This document shows, in pieces, positions 26,252-35,224 of a stretch of DNA of 64,000 bases. Within the stretch, counting starts at the first letter, position 1, and each line of letters opens with the position of its first letter. Source of the DNA: JAAXKN01 sp036261625 (GTDB lineage: Bacteria > Bacteroidota > Ignavibacteria > Ignavibacteriales > SURF-24). The stretch lies in the NCBI GenBank assembly GCA_036261625.1, contig DATAKL010000009.1, positions 1 to 64,000 of the forward strand, given 5' to 3'. Below the pieces are notes generated by a model, which ran no database searches, was not told the DNA's origin, and worked only from the letters and a program-made list of their open reading frames with translations. The position numbers and the translations under genes were made by a program.

Positions 26252-27397
26252 TTATTCAAATTTGAGGCGGAAGTTTACCACCTCGGGAGTATTGCCCGTT
26301 CTTATCGGGGGTCCCCAGCCTCCGAAGCCGCTTGAAACGTAATAGTTTGTATTTCCTTTTTTCTTATAGCCCCAGCTGAGTTCGTAGACCCTGTTTGTTA
26401 TAAAATTAAAAGGCCAGAGCTGTCCGTGATGCGTATGGCCCGAGATCTGAAGGTCCACGCCGTTATCCTCCGCCTCCTGAAGGTCAAAAGGCTGATGATC
26501 CATCATAATTACCGGTTTTGTTTTATCCACCTGAAGCATCAGTTCCTGTAGAGATTTTCTTTTCTTGATCTGATTAACCGAGCGGTCGTCGCGCCCAATG
26601 AGATAAACTCCGCCTTCAAGCACTACAACCGAATCTCTCAGCATTGTAATTCCATGGTCTGTAAGGTACTGTGTAGCCGCCTGAATTCCCCCGAAAAACT
26701 CGTGATTGCCCGGCACGGCAAATATTCCGTAGCGGGATTTAATTTTTCTTAAGGTTTCACCCAGATTTTTCTTTATTACGGGGCCCAGATCCTCATCCAC
26801 AATATCCCCGGGGAGCAGAACCACGTCGGGATCAAGATCATTTATTTTCTGAACCAGACTGTCGAGGCGCGAGTTGCCGACAAGAGTGCCTAAATGTATA
26901 TCGGAAGCAGCAACAATGTTTAGCGATTTTACCGGGTTTGTCTTTTTATTTATTGCCAGCTCCAGCACCTTAAGCCTGGGGTGAACCGCATTGATCCTCC
27001 CGAAGATAACTGTAAGGGCTACAATTGCCAGGACTGCAACTCCGGTATAGTACTTAGCCCTCGTGTAATCTTTTGTTATAAAGGCAGGGAAGAATCCTGT
27101 AAAATGGTTCGCAAGGCGGAGAATGTCCAGTAAAACAACGGCAAATAAAAAGTAGACCATAGCCGCCAGCCAGAAAGCGCCGATCCACATTAAGGGATCG
27201 CTTACAGCGTAGAACGCCTTTTTTTCGAGCCATCTTGCCGCAAAATAAGAAAGCGCCAGAAAAAGAAAAATAATGAGATAATAGGCTCTTACCGGTGAGC
27301 CTTTAGGGATCGCCTGCCAGCCGCGGATAAATATATAATAGTTAATGAGTCCGTATAAGAGCAGTACGATGGAAAAAAATATAATGAAATTCTTCAT
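26252..27397 (-). CDS. Membrane-anchored metallophosphoesterase (YaeI-like)
   Basis: 381 residues. About four hydrophobic segments cover residues 1-150, then a calcineurin-like domain with all metal motifs: ASDIHLG, LLPGDIVDED, VPGNHEF, MMDHQPF and ISGHTHHGQ. YaeI-type proteins remove phosphate groups at the membrane, for example from lipid-linked or peptidoglycan precursors. The membrane part here is longer than in YaeI. No partner gene is adjacent. Confidence 0.85.
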   Translation of the reverse strand: MKNFIIFFSIVLLLYGLINYYIFIRGWQAIPKGSPVRAYYLIIFLFLALSYFAARWLEKKAFYAVSDPLMWIGAFWLAAMVYFLFAVVLLDILRLANHFTGFFPAFITKDYTRAKYYTGVAVLAIVALTVIFGRINAVHPRLKVLELAINKKTNPVKSLNIVAASDIHLGTLVGNSRLDSLVQKINDLDPDVVLLPGDIVDEDLGPVIKKNLGETLRKIKSRYGIFAVPGNHEFFGGIQAATQYLTDHGITMLRDSVVVLEGGVYLIGRDDRSVNQIKKRKSLQELMLQVDKTKPVIMMDHQPFDLQEAEDNGVDLQISGHTHHGQLWPFNFITNRVYELSWGYKKKGNTNYYVSSGFGGWGPPIRTGNTPEVVNFRLKFE

Positions 27398-27425
27398 AAC
27401 TAATTCAATTTTACTGTTAAATAAA

Positions 27426-27451
27426 AAGAAAACCGGAAGACCGGTTTTCTT
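27426..27451 (-). terminator. Terminator-like hairpin, minus strand
   Basis: An 11-base stem (AAGAAAACCGG with its complement) and a 4-base loop, T-rich after the stem on the minus strand. It would end transcripts arriving from the acyl-CoA synthetase gene and the family A repeat, before the phosphoesterase gene begins. Confidence 0.6.
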
Positions 27452-27569
27452 AAAAATATAGATAATTACTCCTCAAGTTGCCAGGTGCAAAAGCCGGGGT
27501 ATTATTTTCTTTGCCCGGATCAAATTTTAAGTATCAGCCTAACAATTTATAAATCGGATGTCTTCAGAT

Positions 27570-27898
27570 GCCGCGGTCAGCGGCATAGTGTCGATAGCCC
27601 CGGGTGACGGAATTCGCCTTTGGCGAATGACCGAACCCGGGGTTATGGATAAAAAAATTTTCGGAGCCGCGGTCAGCCGCGACATGTTCCGATTGCACAA
27701 CGGATACGTTTTAATGAAATTAAATTGTCGCTTATTTTTGTTGGGAATTTCCATAACGGGTTCCCCCCCATACGAAAAATGGCGCGGCTGACCGCTGCGC
27801 TTGGGGATTGTGGGGGGATTCCGTGATCCCGGGGTTCAGTCGCCCCTCTGGGGCTTCTTCACCCTGGGCTATCGACACCAAGCCGCTGACCGCGGCTT
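27570..27898. repeat. Composite palindromic repeat, family A (complete)
   Basis: Same plan as the copy at 18660 but with other stems. Outer GCCGCGGTCAGCGGC (27570-27584) pairs exactly with 27882-27896, and inner GCGGTCAGCCGCG (27669-27681) pairs exactly with 27783-27795. The left hairpin is ATTCGCCTTTGGCGAAT. The centre shares a spacer with the copy at 232 (TTTAATGAAAT and GGAATTTCCATAA). It separates two minus-strand genes. Confidence 0.85.
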
Positions 27899-27940
27899 TA
27901 AGACAATATAAATATTAAATTGATACCTAAATCCTGAAAT

Positions 27941-30019
27941 CTATTCTCCCATCTTAATTCTTATATCCAGAGCGTAAATGGCGTTTGTTTCTGTAATTAC
28001 CAGGGGATTTATATCGAACTCCTCAATGCGCTTGTTTTCAATCATCATACGGGCTGCCGACTTGATTACTTCCCTCAGGCAGCGGATATCGGCCGGAGCC
28101 TCCCCGCGGACGCCTTTAATTATCTGCCCGATCTTTGTTTTATTTATCATCTCATTAACATCTGAATCCGACATAAAGGCCGACTTGATGAGGGTATCAT
28201 TGATAATTTCAACATATTTGCCCCCTGTGCCGAACATGATCATAGGACCGAATGACGGGTCACGGAAGCCTCCGAGCAGTATCTCATGCTTAACTTTAAT
28301 ATAGGGCTGAATAAGAAAACTGTTCAGTGTGAAATTTTTCCGTCCGAACTCCTCCGCCATATTCTTTGCTTCTTTGAGGAGGCTATCCCTTGAAGGGATG
28401 TTAAGCCTTACGGCATTAAATTCAGACTTATGCACTACTTCGCGGCTTACTCCCTTAAGGACTGCCGGAAAGAAGTTTTCCGGAATCGTGTCCAGCTCTT
28501 CCTGTTTAAGAAGAAGCGATTTAACAACAGGTATATTATAGTCCTCCGCAATTTTCAAAACCTCTTCCTGCAGGAGATTCCCCGCGTGAAATTTGTACCT
28601 ATCCTCACCCGGGTGTCCGCTTTCTTTCAGACGGCTCGGGAAGCTTTTTTCAATTCTGAATTTTCTTTTCCTGTAGAAGAGCATATTTGAAATTACTTCT
28701 GCCGGATCCTCAGGATTCCGGAAAAGGGGTATTCTTGGGCACGGCCGATGGCGGTAGTAATCCCAGAACTCGGGCAGGGGCATATAAACCTGGAAAAGAG
28801 GCTTATGGGACTTAATTTCCGAGACAGCCTCCACCACATTGGAAGGCTGAACCATTACGGGCTCAACAAATATGGAAATTACACTGTCTACATTCTCATC
28901 CTGAAGCAGCAGCTCATTTACCTGGCGGTACGTTTCAGCCGAGCCTCCGGGGAGCAGGTCCACCGGGTTTTCAACGCTTCCCTCGGGATGCACTATCTGG
29001 CGGAGCTTCATTTTGGTTTCACTTGTCAGTTCAGCTAAAACGAGGTTTTCCTTCTCCAGCGCATCCACGGCAAGAATGGCAGGTCCCCCTGCATTTGTTA
29101 CAACTGCCACTTTCTTTCCATTAGGAAGGGGGAAGTTTTCAAAACCCTTTGCCGTATTAAAAAGCTCGTTTAAGTCGTTAACCCTTACAATGCCGAACTG
29201 GTTTAAGACGGCTTCAACCACCTTATCCATGCTCCCCAGGGCTCCCGTGTGTGAAGATGCGGCTTTCATGCCTCCGGAGGTTTTGCCTGCCTTTAAGACA
29301 ATTGCAGGCTTTGTGATTTCGCCTCTTACAAAAGGAGCTATAAATTCCTTTCCGCTGGTAAAGCTTTCAAGGTAGAAAGTGAGTGTTTGTATATCGCTGT
29401 TTGACTGCCAGTAATTTAGGATATCATTTTCATTTATGTCGGCCTTGTTTCCCACGCTGATAAAATGAGCAAAACGGATATCGGTTTCTCTAAGAGAGTT
29501 TAAGACTGCCGCCCCCAAAGCTCCCGACTGCGATAAAAATCCCGTCGAGCCGCACTCGGGCTTTTCAGCAACGAAAGTTGCATTCAGCTTTATGTCATCC
29601 AGAGTATTGATAATGCCCATACAGTTAGGGCCTACAAGGCGGGCGCCCGACTGTTTTATCTTCTGCACAATTCTTTTTTCCGCCTTCGCGCCTTCAGCAC
29701 CCACTTCCTTAAAGCCCGCGGTTATAAGCACTATTGATTTTACCCCTTTTTGCAGGATGCTGTCTATGGTCTCCTCGGCCGAGGCCTTGGGAACGAGCAC
29801 AACTGCCATATCCACGGGCCTGTCGACTTCCTCAACCGTGTGGTAGCATTTAAGTCCAAGAATTGTTTCGGCCTTAGGGTTAACGGGGAGTATTTCCCCT
29901 TTATAGCCGTAGGAAAGCATGGTTTTAAGGAGCTCGTAGCCGATGCTTTTTTCCTTTGTGGAAGCCCCGGCAACAAGGACGCTTTTAGGATAAAAGAAAC
30001 TGTCCAGCTGGAAATTCAT
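27941..30019 (-). CDS. ADP-forming acyl-CoA synthetase (acetate-CoA ligase type)
   Basis: 692 residues, the fused single-chain form. Domains in order: CoA-binding Rossmann domain (SVLVAGASTKEKSIGYELL, 1-135), two succinyl-CoA-ligase-like flavodoxin domains (about 150-450, with the active-site loop SSHTGALGSMD and its histidine), and an ATP-grasp domain (about 470-690, starting near IPVVKSLLL and containing VVHKSEFNAV). The family makes ATP and acetate from acetyl-CoA, ADP and phosphate, and is common in anaerobic or fermentative metabolism. Other acyl substrates are possible. Confidence 0.9.
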   Translation of the reverse strand: MNFQLDSFFYPKSVLVAGASTKEKSIGYELLKTMLSYGYKGEILPVNPKAETILGLKCYHTVEEVDRPVDMAVVLVPKASAEETIDSILQKGVKSIVLITAGFKEVGAEGAKAEKRIVQKIKQSGARLVGPNCMGIINTLDDIKLNATFVAEKPECGSTGFLSQSGALGAAVLNSLRETDIRFAHFISVGNKADINENDILNYWQSNSDIQTLTFYLESFTSGKEFIAPFVRGEITKPAIVLKAGKTSGGMKAASSHTGALGSMDKVVEAVLNQFGIVRVNDLNELFNTAKGFENFPLPNGKKVAVVTNAGGPAILAVDALEKENLVLAELTSETKMKLRQIVHPEGSVENPVDLLPGGSAETYRQVNELLLQDENVDSVISIFVEPVMVQPSNVVEAVSEIKSHKPLFQVYMPLPEFWDYYRHRPCPRIPLFRNPEDPAEVISNMLFYRKRKFRIEKSFPSRLKESGHPGEDRYKFHAGNLLQEEVLKIAEDYNIPVVKSLLLKQEELDTIPENFFPAVLKGVSREVVHKSEFNAVRLNIPSRDSLLKEAKNMAEEFGRKNFTLNSFLIQPYIKVKHEILLGGFRDPSFGPMIMFGTGGKYVEIINDTLIKSAFMSDSDVNEMINKTKIGQIIKGVRGEAPADIRCLREVIKSAARMMIENKRIEEFDINPLVITETNAIYALDIRIKMGE

Positions 30020-30141
30020 TTGAAGTGCTCTCTCTTCTGATTGAAAAATTCCTCCTCAATTATACCATTTTCCCCGGTTCCATTCCACTTCCCGGAATAA
30101 ATTGTTTTTAAGTCATTTAGCGAAGCCTCCCCAATTTTCTC

Positions 30142-30174
30142 CTGCCAAATTATCCCGCTTTTTGCGTATATTTG
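30142..30174 (+). promoter_or_regulatory. Possible promoter for valS
   Basis: TATATTTG at 30167-30174 matches TAnnTTTG, 32 bases ahead of the start codon. The upstream box is poor (CTG only, about 22 bases away), so confidence is limited. Confidence 0.3.
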
Positions 30175-30206
30175 AATTTATGTTTTAACATTAATAAGAG
30201 TGCTAA

Positions 30207-32828
30207 ATGCCTGAGTCTAATACAAGAGAAATTCCTAAAGCTTATAACCCCGGTCAGGTTGAAGACAAGTGGTACTCCTTCTGGGAAGGAAACCAGCTTT
30301 ACCATTCCGAGCCGGATAAAAATAAAACTCCTTATACCATAGTTATCCCGCCTCCCAACGTTACGGGTATATTGACTATGGGACACATTCTTAACAACAC
30401 CATTCAGGATGTTTTCATCCGCTATAAAAGAATGAAAGGCTTTAACGCCTGCTGGGTGCCGGGAACCGACCACGCCTCAATTGCAACTGAAACCAAGGTT
30501 ACAAACTTCCTTAAGGAGCAGGGGATAGATAAAAAGTCGATCGGACGCGAGGAGTTCTTAAAACACTGCTGGGAATGGACTCATAAGTACGGCGGCATTA
30601 TAACCAAACAGCTTAGAAAGCTGGGCGTCAGCTGCGACTGGGAGCGCGAACGCTTTACAATGGATGAGCATTATTACGACAGGGTTATTGAATCTTTTGT
30701 GGACCTCTATAAAAAAGGCAAGATCTACCGCGGCTACCGCATGGTGAACTGGGATCCGGCAAGCAAGTCGGCCATCTCGGATGAAGAGGTGATCTACCGC
30801 CAGGTTAACGGAAAACTCTGGCACCTGAAGTACCCCGTAAAGGACACGGATGAATTTATTATTGTTGCAACCACCCGCCCTGAGACAATGCTGGGCGATA
30901 CGGGTATTGCAGTTAACCCCGAAGACGAAAGATATTTCCACCTTCTGGGCAAAAAGGTTATGCTTCCTATAGTTAACAGGGAGATACCAATTTTCTCAGA
31001 CGAATATGTAGATAAGAATTTCGGCACCGGCGCCGTTAAGGTTACACCCGCCCACGACGTAAATGACTATGAAATGGGTAAGCGTCACGACCTGGAGTTT
31101 ATCAACATCTTTAATCCCGACGCAACAACAAACTCCAATGTGCCGGAAGACCTTCAGGGGCTGGACCGCTATGAAGTAAGAAAGAAAGTGGTGGAAAAGC
31201 TTGAAGCTTTAGGATTCCTTTATAAGATTGAGGACTATACAAATAACGTTGGCTATTCCGAGCGAGGCGGTGTGCCGATTGAACCGTATCTTTCGGAACA
31301 ATGGTTCTTAAAGATGGATGAACTTGCCGCTCCGGCTCTTAAGGTCGTCCGTGACGGACAGATCCACTTCCACCCGGAACACTGGGTTAAAACCTATGAG
31401 CACTGGATGGGAAACATCAAGGACTGGTGCATCTCCCGCCAGCTCTGGTGGGGCCACCGTATTCCTGTCTGGTATAACAATAAGACAAATGAGATCTACT
31501 GCGACACTAAGCCCCCGCAGGATATAGAAAACTGGCATCAGGATGAAGACGTCCTTGACACGTGGGCTTCAAGCTGGCTCTGGGCTTTTGACGTATTTAC
31601 AACAAAAGAAGAGCAGGATTACTACTACCCCACAGATACACTTGTTACAGCTCCCGACATCATATTCTTCTGGGTTGCAAGAATGATTATGGCAGGGCTT
31701 GAATTTAAGCAGGACATCCCGTTCCGCGACGTCTATTTTACGAGCGTCATACGCGACATGCAGGGAAGGAAAATGAGCAAATCGCTCGGAAACTCCCCCG
31801 ATCCTCTTGACGTTATTGCCGAATACGGCGCCGATGCCTTAAGGTTCAGTGTACTTTATCTTGCACCACTCGGGCAGGACGTTCTCTTCAGCACCGAAAA
31901 ATGCGAGATCGGACGCAACTTCGCCAATAAGATCTGGAACGCAGGCCGTTACCTGCTCATGAATGCACAAACTATTAAGCTCGATGAATCTCTTAAGGAT
32001 AAGCACCTCGACTTTGCCGACAGGTGGATCACTTCACGCTTCGAGAGCACACTTCACGCAGTAAACGAGGCCATGAACAGTTTCGACGTAAACGGCGTAG
32101 TTAAAATTATTTATTCCTTCGTATGGAATGACTTCTGCGACTGGTACATTGAAATGTCAAAAAGCCGCCTTTACTCCGATGATGAAGAGGTTAAGTCGGC
32201 CGTCCTTACAAGAGCTATCAGTCTCTTTGAGGAAATGCTTAAGATTGTCCATCCTTTCATGCCTTTTATAACCGAAGAGATCTGGCACCTCGTAAGAGAA
32301 AGAGGGGATAAGGAAAGCATATCGCTTGAGAACTTCCCAGAGGAAAACCCCTCTTTGATCAACACAGAAGCTGAAAAGGAAATCGAGTTCGTTCAGGATA
32401 TCGTAACATCCATACGTAATATCAGAGGGGAAATGAATATTCCGCCCTCGAAGTCTGTGGACGTATACGTTAAAGGGCAGGAACTGACCGAGAACGAAAA
32501 GGTATACATAAGGAAGCTGGGCAAGGTGGAAAACCTCTTCGGGGGGCTTGATCTTCAGAAGCCGAAGGCTTCAGCCTCAGCTGTTGTAAAGGATTCCGAA
32601 ATATTCATTCCTCTTGAAGGCATTATAGATCTGGACGTTGAGCGCACGCGTCTTCAAAAGGATATTCAGCGCCTTGAAGGAAGCCTAACGGGCGTTAACA
32701 AAAAACTCTCCAGCGAAAGCTTTGTCAATAATGCTCCCAAAGACATTGTTGAAAAAGAAAGGCAGAAGAAAGCCGACTGGGAAGAAAAGCTCGGTAAGCT
32801 TAAGGCAATGCTGGAAGATCTGAAATAA
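30207..32828 (+). CDS. valS: Valyl-tRNA synthetase
   Basis: 873 residues, usual bacterial length. It is a class I synthetase: the HIGH-type motif is TMGH at 57-60 within PPNVTGILTMGHIL, and the KMSKS motif is intact near residue 521. Between them is the CP1 editing domain (TTRPETMLGDTGIAVNPEDERY, and VTPAHDVNDYEMG). The C-terminus has the anticodon-binding domain and a coiled coil (about 795-873) that clamps the tRNA. It charges tRNA-Val and edits threonine. A hairpin follows. Confidence 0.96.
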   Translation: MPESNTREIPKAYNPGQVEDKWYSFWEGNQLYHSEPDKNKTPYTIVIPPPNVTGILTMGHILNNTIQDVFIRYKRMKGFNACWVPGTDHASIATETKVTNFLKEQGIDKKSIGREEFLKHCWEWTHKYGGIITKQLRKLGVSCDWERERFTMDEHYYDRVIESFVDLYKKGKIYRGYRMVNWDPASKSAISDEEVIYRQVNGKLWHLKYPVKDTDEFIIVATTRPETMLGDTGIAVNPEDERYFHLLGKKVMLPIVNREIPIFSDEYVDKNFGTGAVKVTPAHDVNDYEMGKRHDLEFINIFNPDATTNSNVPEDLQGLDRYEVRKKVVEKLEALGFLYKIEDYTNNVGYSERGGVPIEPYLSEQWFLKMDELAAPALKVVRDGQIHFHPEHWVKTYEHWMGNIKDWCISRQLWWGHRIPVWYNNKTNEIYCDTKPPQDIENWHQDEDVLDTWASSWLWAFDVFTTKEEQDYYYPTDTLVTAPDIIFFWVARMIMAGLEFKQDIPFRDVYFTSVIRDMQGRKMSKSLGNSPDPLDVIAEYGADALRFSVLYLAPLGQDVLFSTEKCEIGRNFANKIWNAGRYLLMNAQTIKLDESLKDKHLDFADRWITSRFESTLHAVNEAMNSFDVNGVVKIIYSFVWNDFCDWYIEMSKSRLYSDDEEVKSAVLTRAISLFEEMLKIVHPFMPFITEEIWHLVRERGDKESISLENFPEENPSLINTEAEKEIEFVQDIVTSIRNIRGEMNIPPSKSVDVYVKGQELTENEKVYIRKLGKVENLFGGLDLQKPKASASAVVKDSEIFIPLEGIIDLDVERTRLQKDIQRLEGSLTGVNKKLSSESFVNNAPKDIVEKERQKKADWEEKLGKLKAMLEDLK

Positions 32829-32844
32829 TTTATTACTTTCTTTC

Positions 32845-32875
32845 TCAGGAGGCTTACATATTGTAAGCCTCCTGA
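32845..32875 (+). terminator. Hairpin after valS
   Basis: A 14-base stem (TCAGGAGGCTTACA and its complement) with a 3-base loop, 17 bases after the stop. It has no T-run, so termination efficiency is uncertain. Confidence 0.6.
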
Positions 32876-33000
32876 ATTCTCCACCGGTTAATGTGCTATT
32901 GAGCATGGATACGGCTATTCCAATTGAAGTAAATGATTTTTTTTCTAGATTGTACTTATAGGCAAAGTGGAGCAGTCTTTTAACAATAATATTTACCTGA

Positions 33001-33843
33001 ATGGAAGAAGAACCCAACAAAGAAGAACCCGGAAAAGAACCCGAACCTGAAAAGGCATCTGAATCGGGGAATGGACCTTTCGAAAGACCGGAAGAAGAAA
33101 CCGGCGAAGGGGATACTGCAGGACGCCAGGAAACCACAGGACGCCAGGAAACCACAGGCGGAGAAGAGCATCATCAGGTTCCGCCTCCGGCAGGGGAAGC
33201 TCCATATTCCGGGACTTACTACCGCAAAAGGCTCCATAAATCCAGAACCAACAGGATTCTTTTCGGCGTATGCGGGGGCCTGGGGGAATATCTGAACATC
33301 GATCCCGTAATAATCAGGCTTATTTTTATCTTAAGTTTTCTTCTTGGCGGCTGGGGCTTTCTGATATATATTATAGCGGCCATTGTAATGCCCGGAAGTC
33401 CCAGGACTGAAGCAGCGCCTGAAAGTGAGGAAAGTATCAGTTCCGAGAACAGCAAGATTATACTGGGCGGGGCATTAATTCTCTTCGGGCTTTATGCTCT
33501 TTTAAGGACAACGGGGTTTTTGCGTGTATTCAGTTTCTTCGGCATAACTCACGAATTTATTATTCCACTCATACTCATTGTGCTGGGAATTGTACTGCTT
33601 ACAAAGCACAGGGAATTTTTCTACAGGGAAGCTCCCGCCAGCAGAAAGCTCACACGTTCCAGTACGAACAGGATGATTGCGGGGGTCTGCTCGGGGCTGG
33701 GGAATTATCTAAATATTGATCCCACGCTTATAAGGATAATCTGGGTCATCTTAACTTTCGGATCCTTTGGGATCGGCATACTGATTTATATTCTTTTTGC
33801 TCTTTTAGTTCCTTTAGACAGCGAGGTAAATCTTGAGAAATGA
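33001..33843 (+). CDS. PspC-domain protein with two PspC units
   Basis: 280 residues. A long hydrophilic N-terminus (1-75), rich in Glu, Pro and Gly with RQETTG repeats, precedes two PspC units. Unit 1 (about 76-140) has RNRILFGVCGGLGEYLNIDP-like sequence and a membrane helix. Unit 2 (about 215-275) has NRMIAGVCSGLGNYLNIDP and another. Two further hydrophobic segments lie between. PspC proteins sense or respond to membrane stress. It overlaps the next gene by 11 bases. Duplicated PspC units in one chain are less common than single ones. Confidence 0.85.
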   Translation: MEEEPNKEEPGKEPEPEKASESGNGPFERPEEETGEGDTAGRQETTGRQETTGGEEHHQVPPPAGEAPYSGTYYRKRLHKSRTNRILFGVCGGLGEYLNIDPVIIRLIFILSFLLGGWGFLIYIIAAIVMPGSPRTEAAPESEESISSENSKIILGGALILFGLYALLRTTGFLRVFSFFGITHEFIIPLILIVLGIVLLTKHREFFYREAPASRKLTRSSTNRMIAGVCSGLGNYLNIDPTLIRIIWVILTFGSFGIGILIYILFALLVPLDSEVNLEK

Positions 33844-34339
33844 CAATTCTGCGCTCAGCCTGGTTTTCATTGCCATAATAGCTGCTTACATCTTAAAGCT
33901 CTTCGGTGTTATAACACTGAGCACCGGAAAGATAGTAGCCTACGCTTTTTTACTTTACGGCATAGTTTCAGTTTATCTTACCATGGGGACGCACAGGAGG
34001 GCAGGACTATTCTTTGGGACGGCCATTTTTCTTACGGGTATAGTTTTATTTATTGTAGAGTACTTCGATATAATTCAGCCCGGGATACTGGTTCTGCCGG
34101 CCCTGCTTTTTATTATAGGCATAGGATTTCTTATGCTCTTCTTCGACGATTTTTCAAACCGGGTATTTCTTTACACCTCAGGCACGCTTGTATTTTTCTC
34201 CATCCTCTCGGCATTTCTAACCAGGCGTTTCCCGATGTTCGGCTTTGCGAACAGGGTTAGCTCGGGACTTTTGGACTACTACCCCGTTTTCCTAATACTC
34301 CTCGGCATATACATTCTTCTTAACAGGAAGAGGCAGTGA
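33833..34339 (+). CDS. Hypothetical membrane protein (LiaF-like membrane part)
   Basis: 168 residues with about five or six hydrophobic segments. The start is a TTG with GAGG just upstream, inside the end of the PspC gene. The pattern of short helices separated by few charged residues resembles the membrane domain seen before LiaF or DUF5668 regions, although no cytoplasmic domain follows. Position suggests it works with the PspC protein in envelope stress. Not assigned further. Confidence 0.7.
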   Translation: MRNDNSALSLVFIAIIAAYILKLFGVITLSTGKIVAYAFLLYGIVSVYLTMGTHRRAGLFFGTAIFLTGIVLFIVEYFDIIQPGILVLPALLFIIGIGFLMLFFDDFSNRVFLYTSGTLVFFSILSAFLTRRFPMFGFANRVSSGLLDYYPVFLILLGIYILLNRKRQ

Positions 34340-34352
34340 TTCTTTCTAATTT

Positions 34353-34376
34353 TCCGGGCGGAACTTTAAGCCCGGA
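34353..34376 (+). terminator. Weak hairpin after the PspC operon
   Basis: A 7-base stem TCCGGGC with its complement, 10-base loop, then ATTTTCTTCT. Confidence 0.45.
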
Positions 34377-34426
34377 TGCAATTTTCTTCTAAATTAAGTA
34401 ACTTAAGTTAGTTCATCACAAAATAC

Positions 34427-34746
34427 TAATAAAACTAATGAGACAGTTATATGAATCTGCATGAATTAAGACAGAAAAGGGATCGCATTTTGCAGATAGC
34501 CTCTCTTTACGGGGCAAGGGATCTGCGGATTTTTGGTTCCATTGCCCGAAACGAGCAGACTGAAAGCAGTGATGTGGACATTTTAGCAAAAATGGAAAAA
34601 GGGACGACCTTATTAAGGCATATTTCTCTGGTCCATGCACTTGAAGAAGAATTAGGGATAAAAGTAGATGTGGTTTCTGAAAATGCTATTAAAGGCCGAA
34701 TTAAAGAAAATATTATGCGTGAGGTAATTCAGCTTTGAGAAATGAT
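34427..34746. repeat. 320-base duplication, copy 1
   Basis: This block, covering 24 leader bases, the whole MntA-like gene and 8 bases after it, reappears without gaps at 52353-52672. The encoded proteins differ at 11 of 95 positions. Confidence 0.85.
34451..34738 (+). CDS. MntA-type nucleotidyltransferase antitoxin
   Basis: 95 residues. The minimal nucleotidyltransferase site is complete: Gly29-Ser30 in FGSIARNE, Asp41 and Asp43 in SSDVDILAK, and Asp73 in IKVDVVSE. In MNT/HEPN systems this protein adds AMP to a tyrosine of the toxin and so silences it. The stop codon overlaps the TTG start of the HEPN gene (TTGA), the usual coupling in such pairs. A diverged copy without toxin is at 52377. 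Confidence 0.88.
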   Translation: MNLHELRQKRDRILQIASLYGARDLRIFGSIARNEQTESSDVDILAKMEKGTTLLRHISLVHALEEELGIKVDVVSENAIKGRIKENIMREVIQL

Positions 34747-35076
34747 ACTGAATGGCTGAAAGATATTTTAGATGAAATTGCGCTGATTGAAAAGTATTCA
34801 GTGAAAGGAGAACTAGCCTTCCAGAAGGATGAATTAATTCAGACATGGATGATTCACCACTTGCAGACAATTGGTGAAGCAGCCGGTAAACTGTCTGAAA
34901 ATCTAAAACAAAAATATCCCTCAATCCCCTGGAGAGACATCATCTCCATGCGTAACTTTATAGTGCATCAGTATTTTGGAGTTGACCTGGAGGAAATCTG
35001 GAATACTGTCACCCATGATATCCCGGTTCTGAAAAACAATCTCAATCAAGTCCTAAAGGATCCCGATAATTCTTAG
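34735..35076 (+). CDS. HepT-type HEPN toxin (DUF86)
   Basis: 113 residues, starting at TTG inside the antitoxin stop region. The HEPN RNase motif R-x4-H is Arg73 and His78 in MRNFIVHQY, and the motif extends to Tyr80, the residue type modified by the cognate MntA (RX4HXY). The protein is all-helical with a conserved IGEAAGKLSE block. It is probably an RNA-cleaving toxin kept inactive by its partner. A fragment of a family A repeat follows 18 bases later. Confidence 0.88.
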   Translation: MRNDTEWLKDILDEIALIEKYSVKGELAFQKDELIQTWMIHHLQTIGEAAGKLSENLKQKYPSIPWRDIISMRNFIVHQYFGVDLEEIWNTVTHDIPVLKNNLNQVLKDPDNS

Positions 35077-35094
35077 TTGCGTATCCAAACTAAT

Positions 35095-35143
35095 CCCCGG
35101 AGCCGCGGTGGCCTGCCCGTCTTTGACGTGGCCGCGACATGTT
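35095..35143. repeat. Fragment of family A repeat
   Basis: CCCCGGAGCCGCGGT and GCCGCGACATGTTC match the inner left part of the copy at 27666. Between them a short GCCTGCCCGTCTTTGACGT insertion replaces the usual CAGCC. No other part of the element is present. Confidence 0.6.
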
Positions 35144-35224
35144 CTGATGAGAAGAACCATTTCAGAATTACAATAAATTTGGCTAAATTCGCGGAAGTGT
35201 CTAATATTTAAAGTCATAAATCGT

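Noticed and set aside
27539..27791. Frames of 71 and 77 codons across the second complete family A repeat
   Set aside because: Same explanation as above; the frame begins and ends in repeat sequence.
35077..35224. A tRNA or small RNA between the HEPN toxin and the MutS-like gene
   Set aside because: The only structure is a fragment of the family A repeat; no cloverleaf could be drawn.
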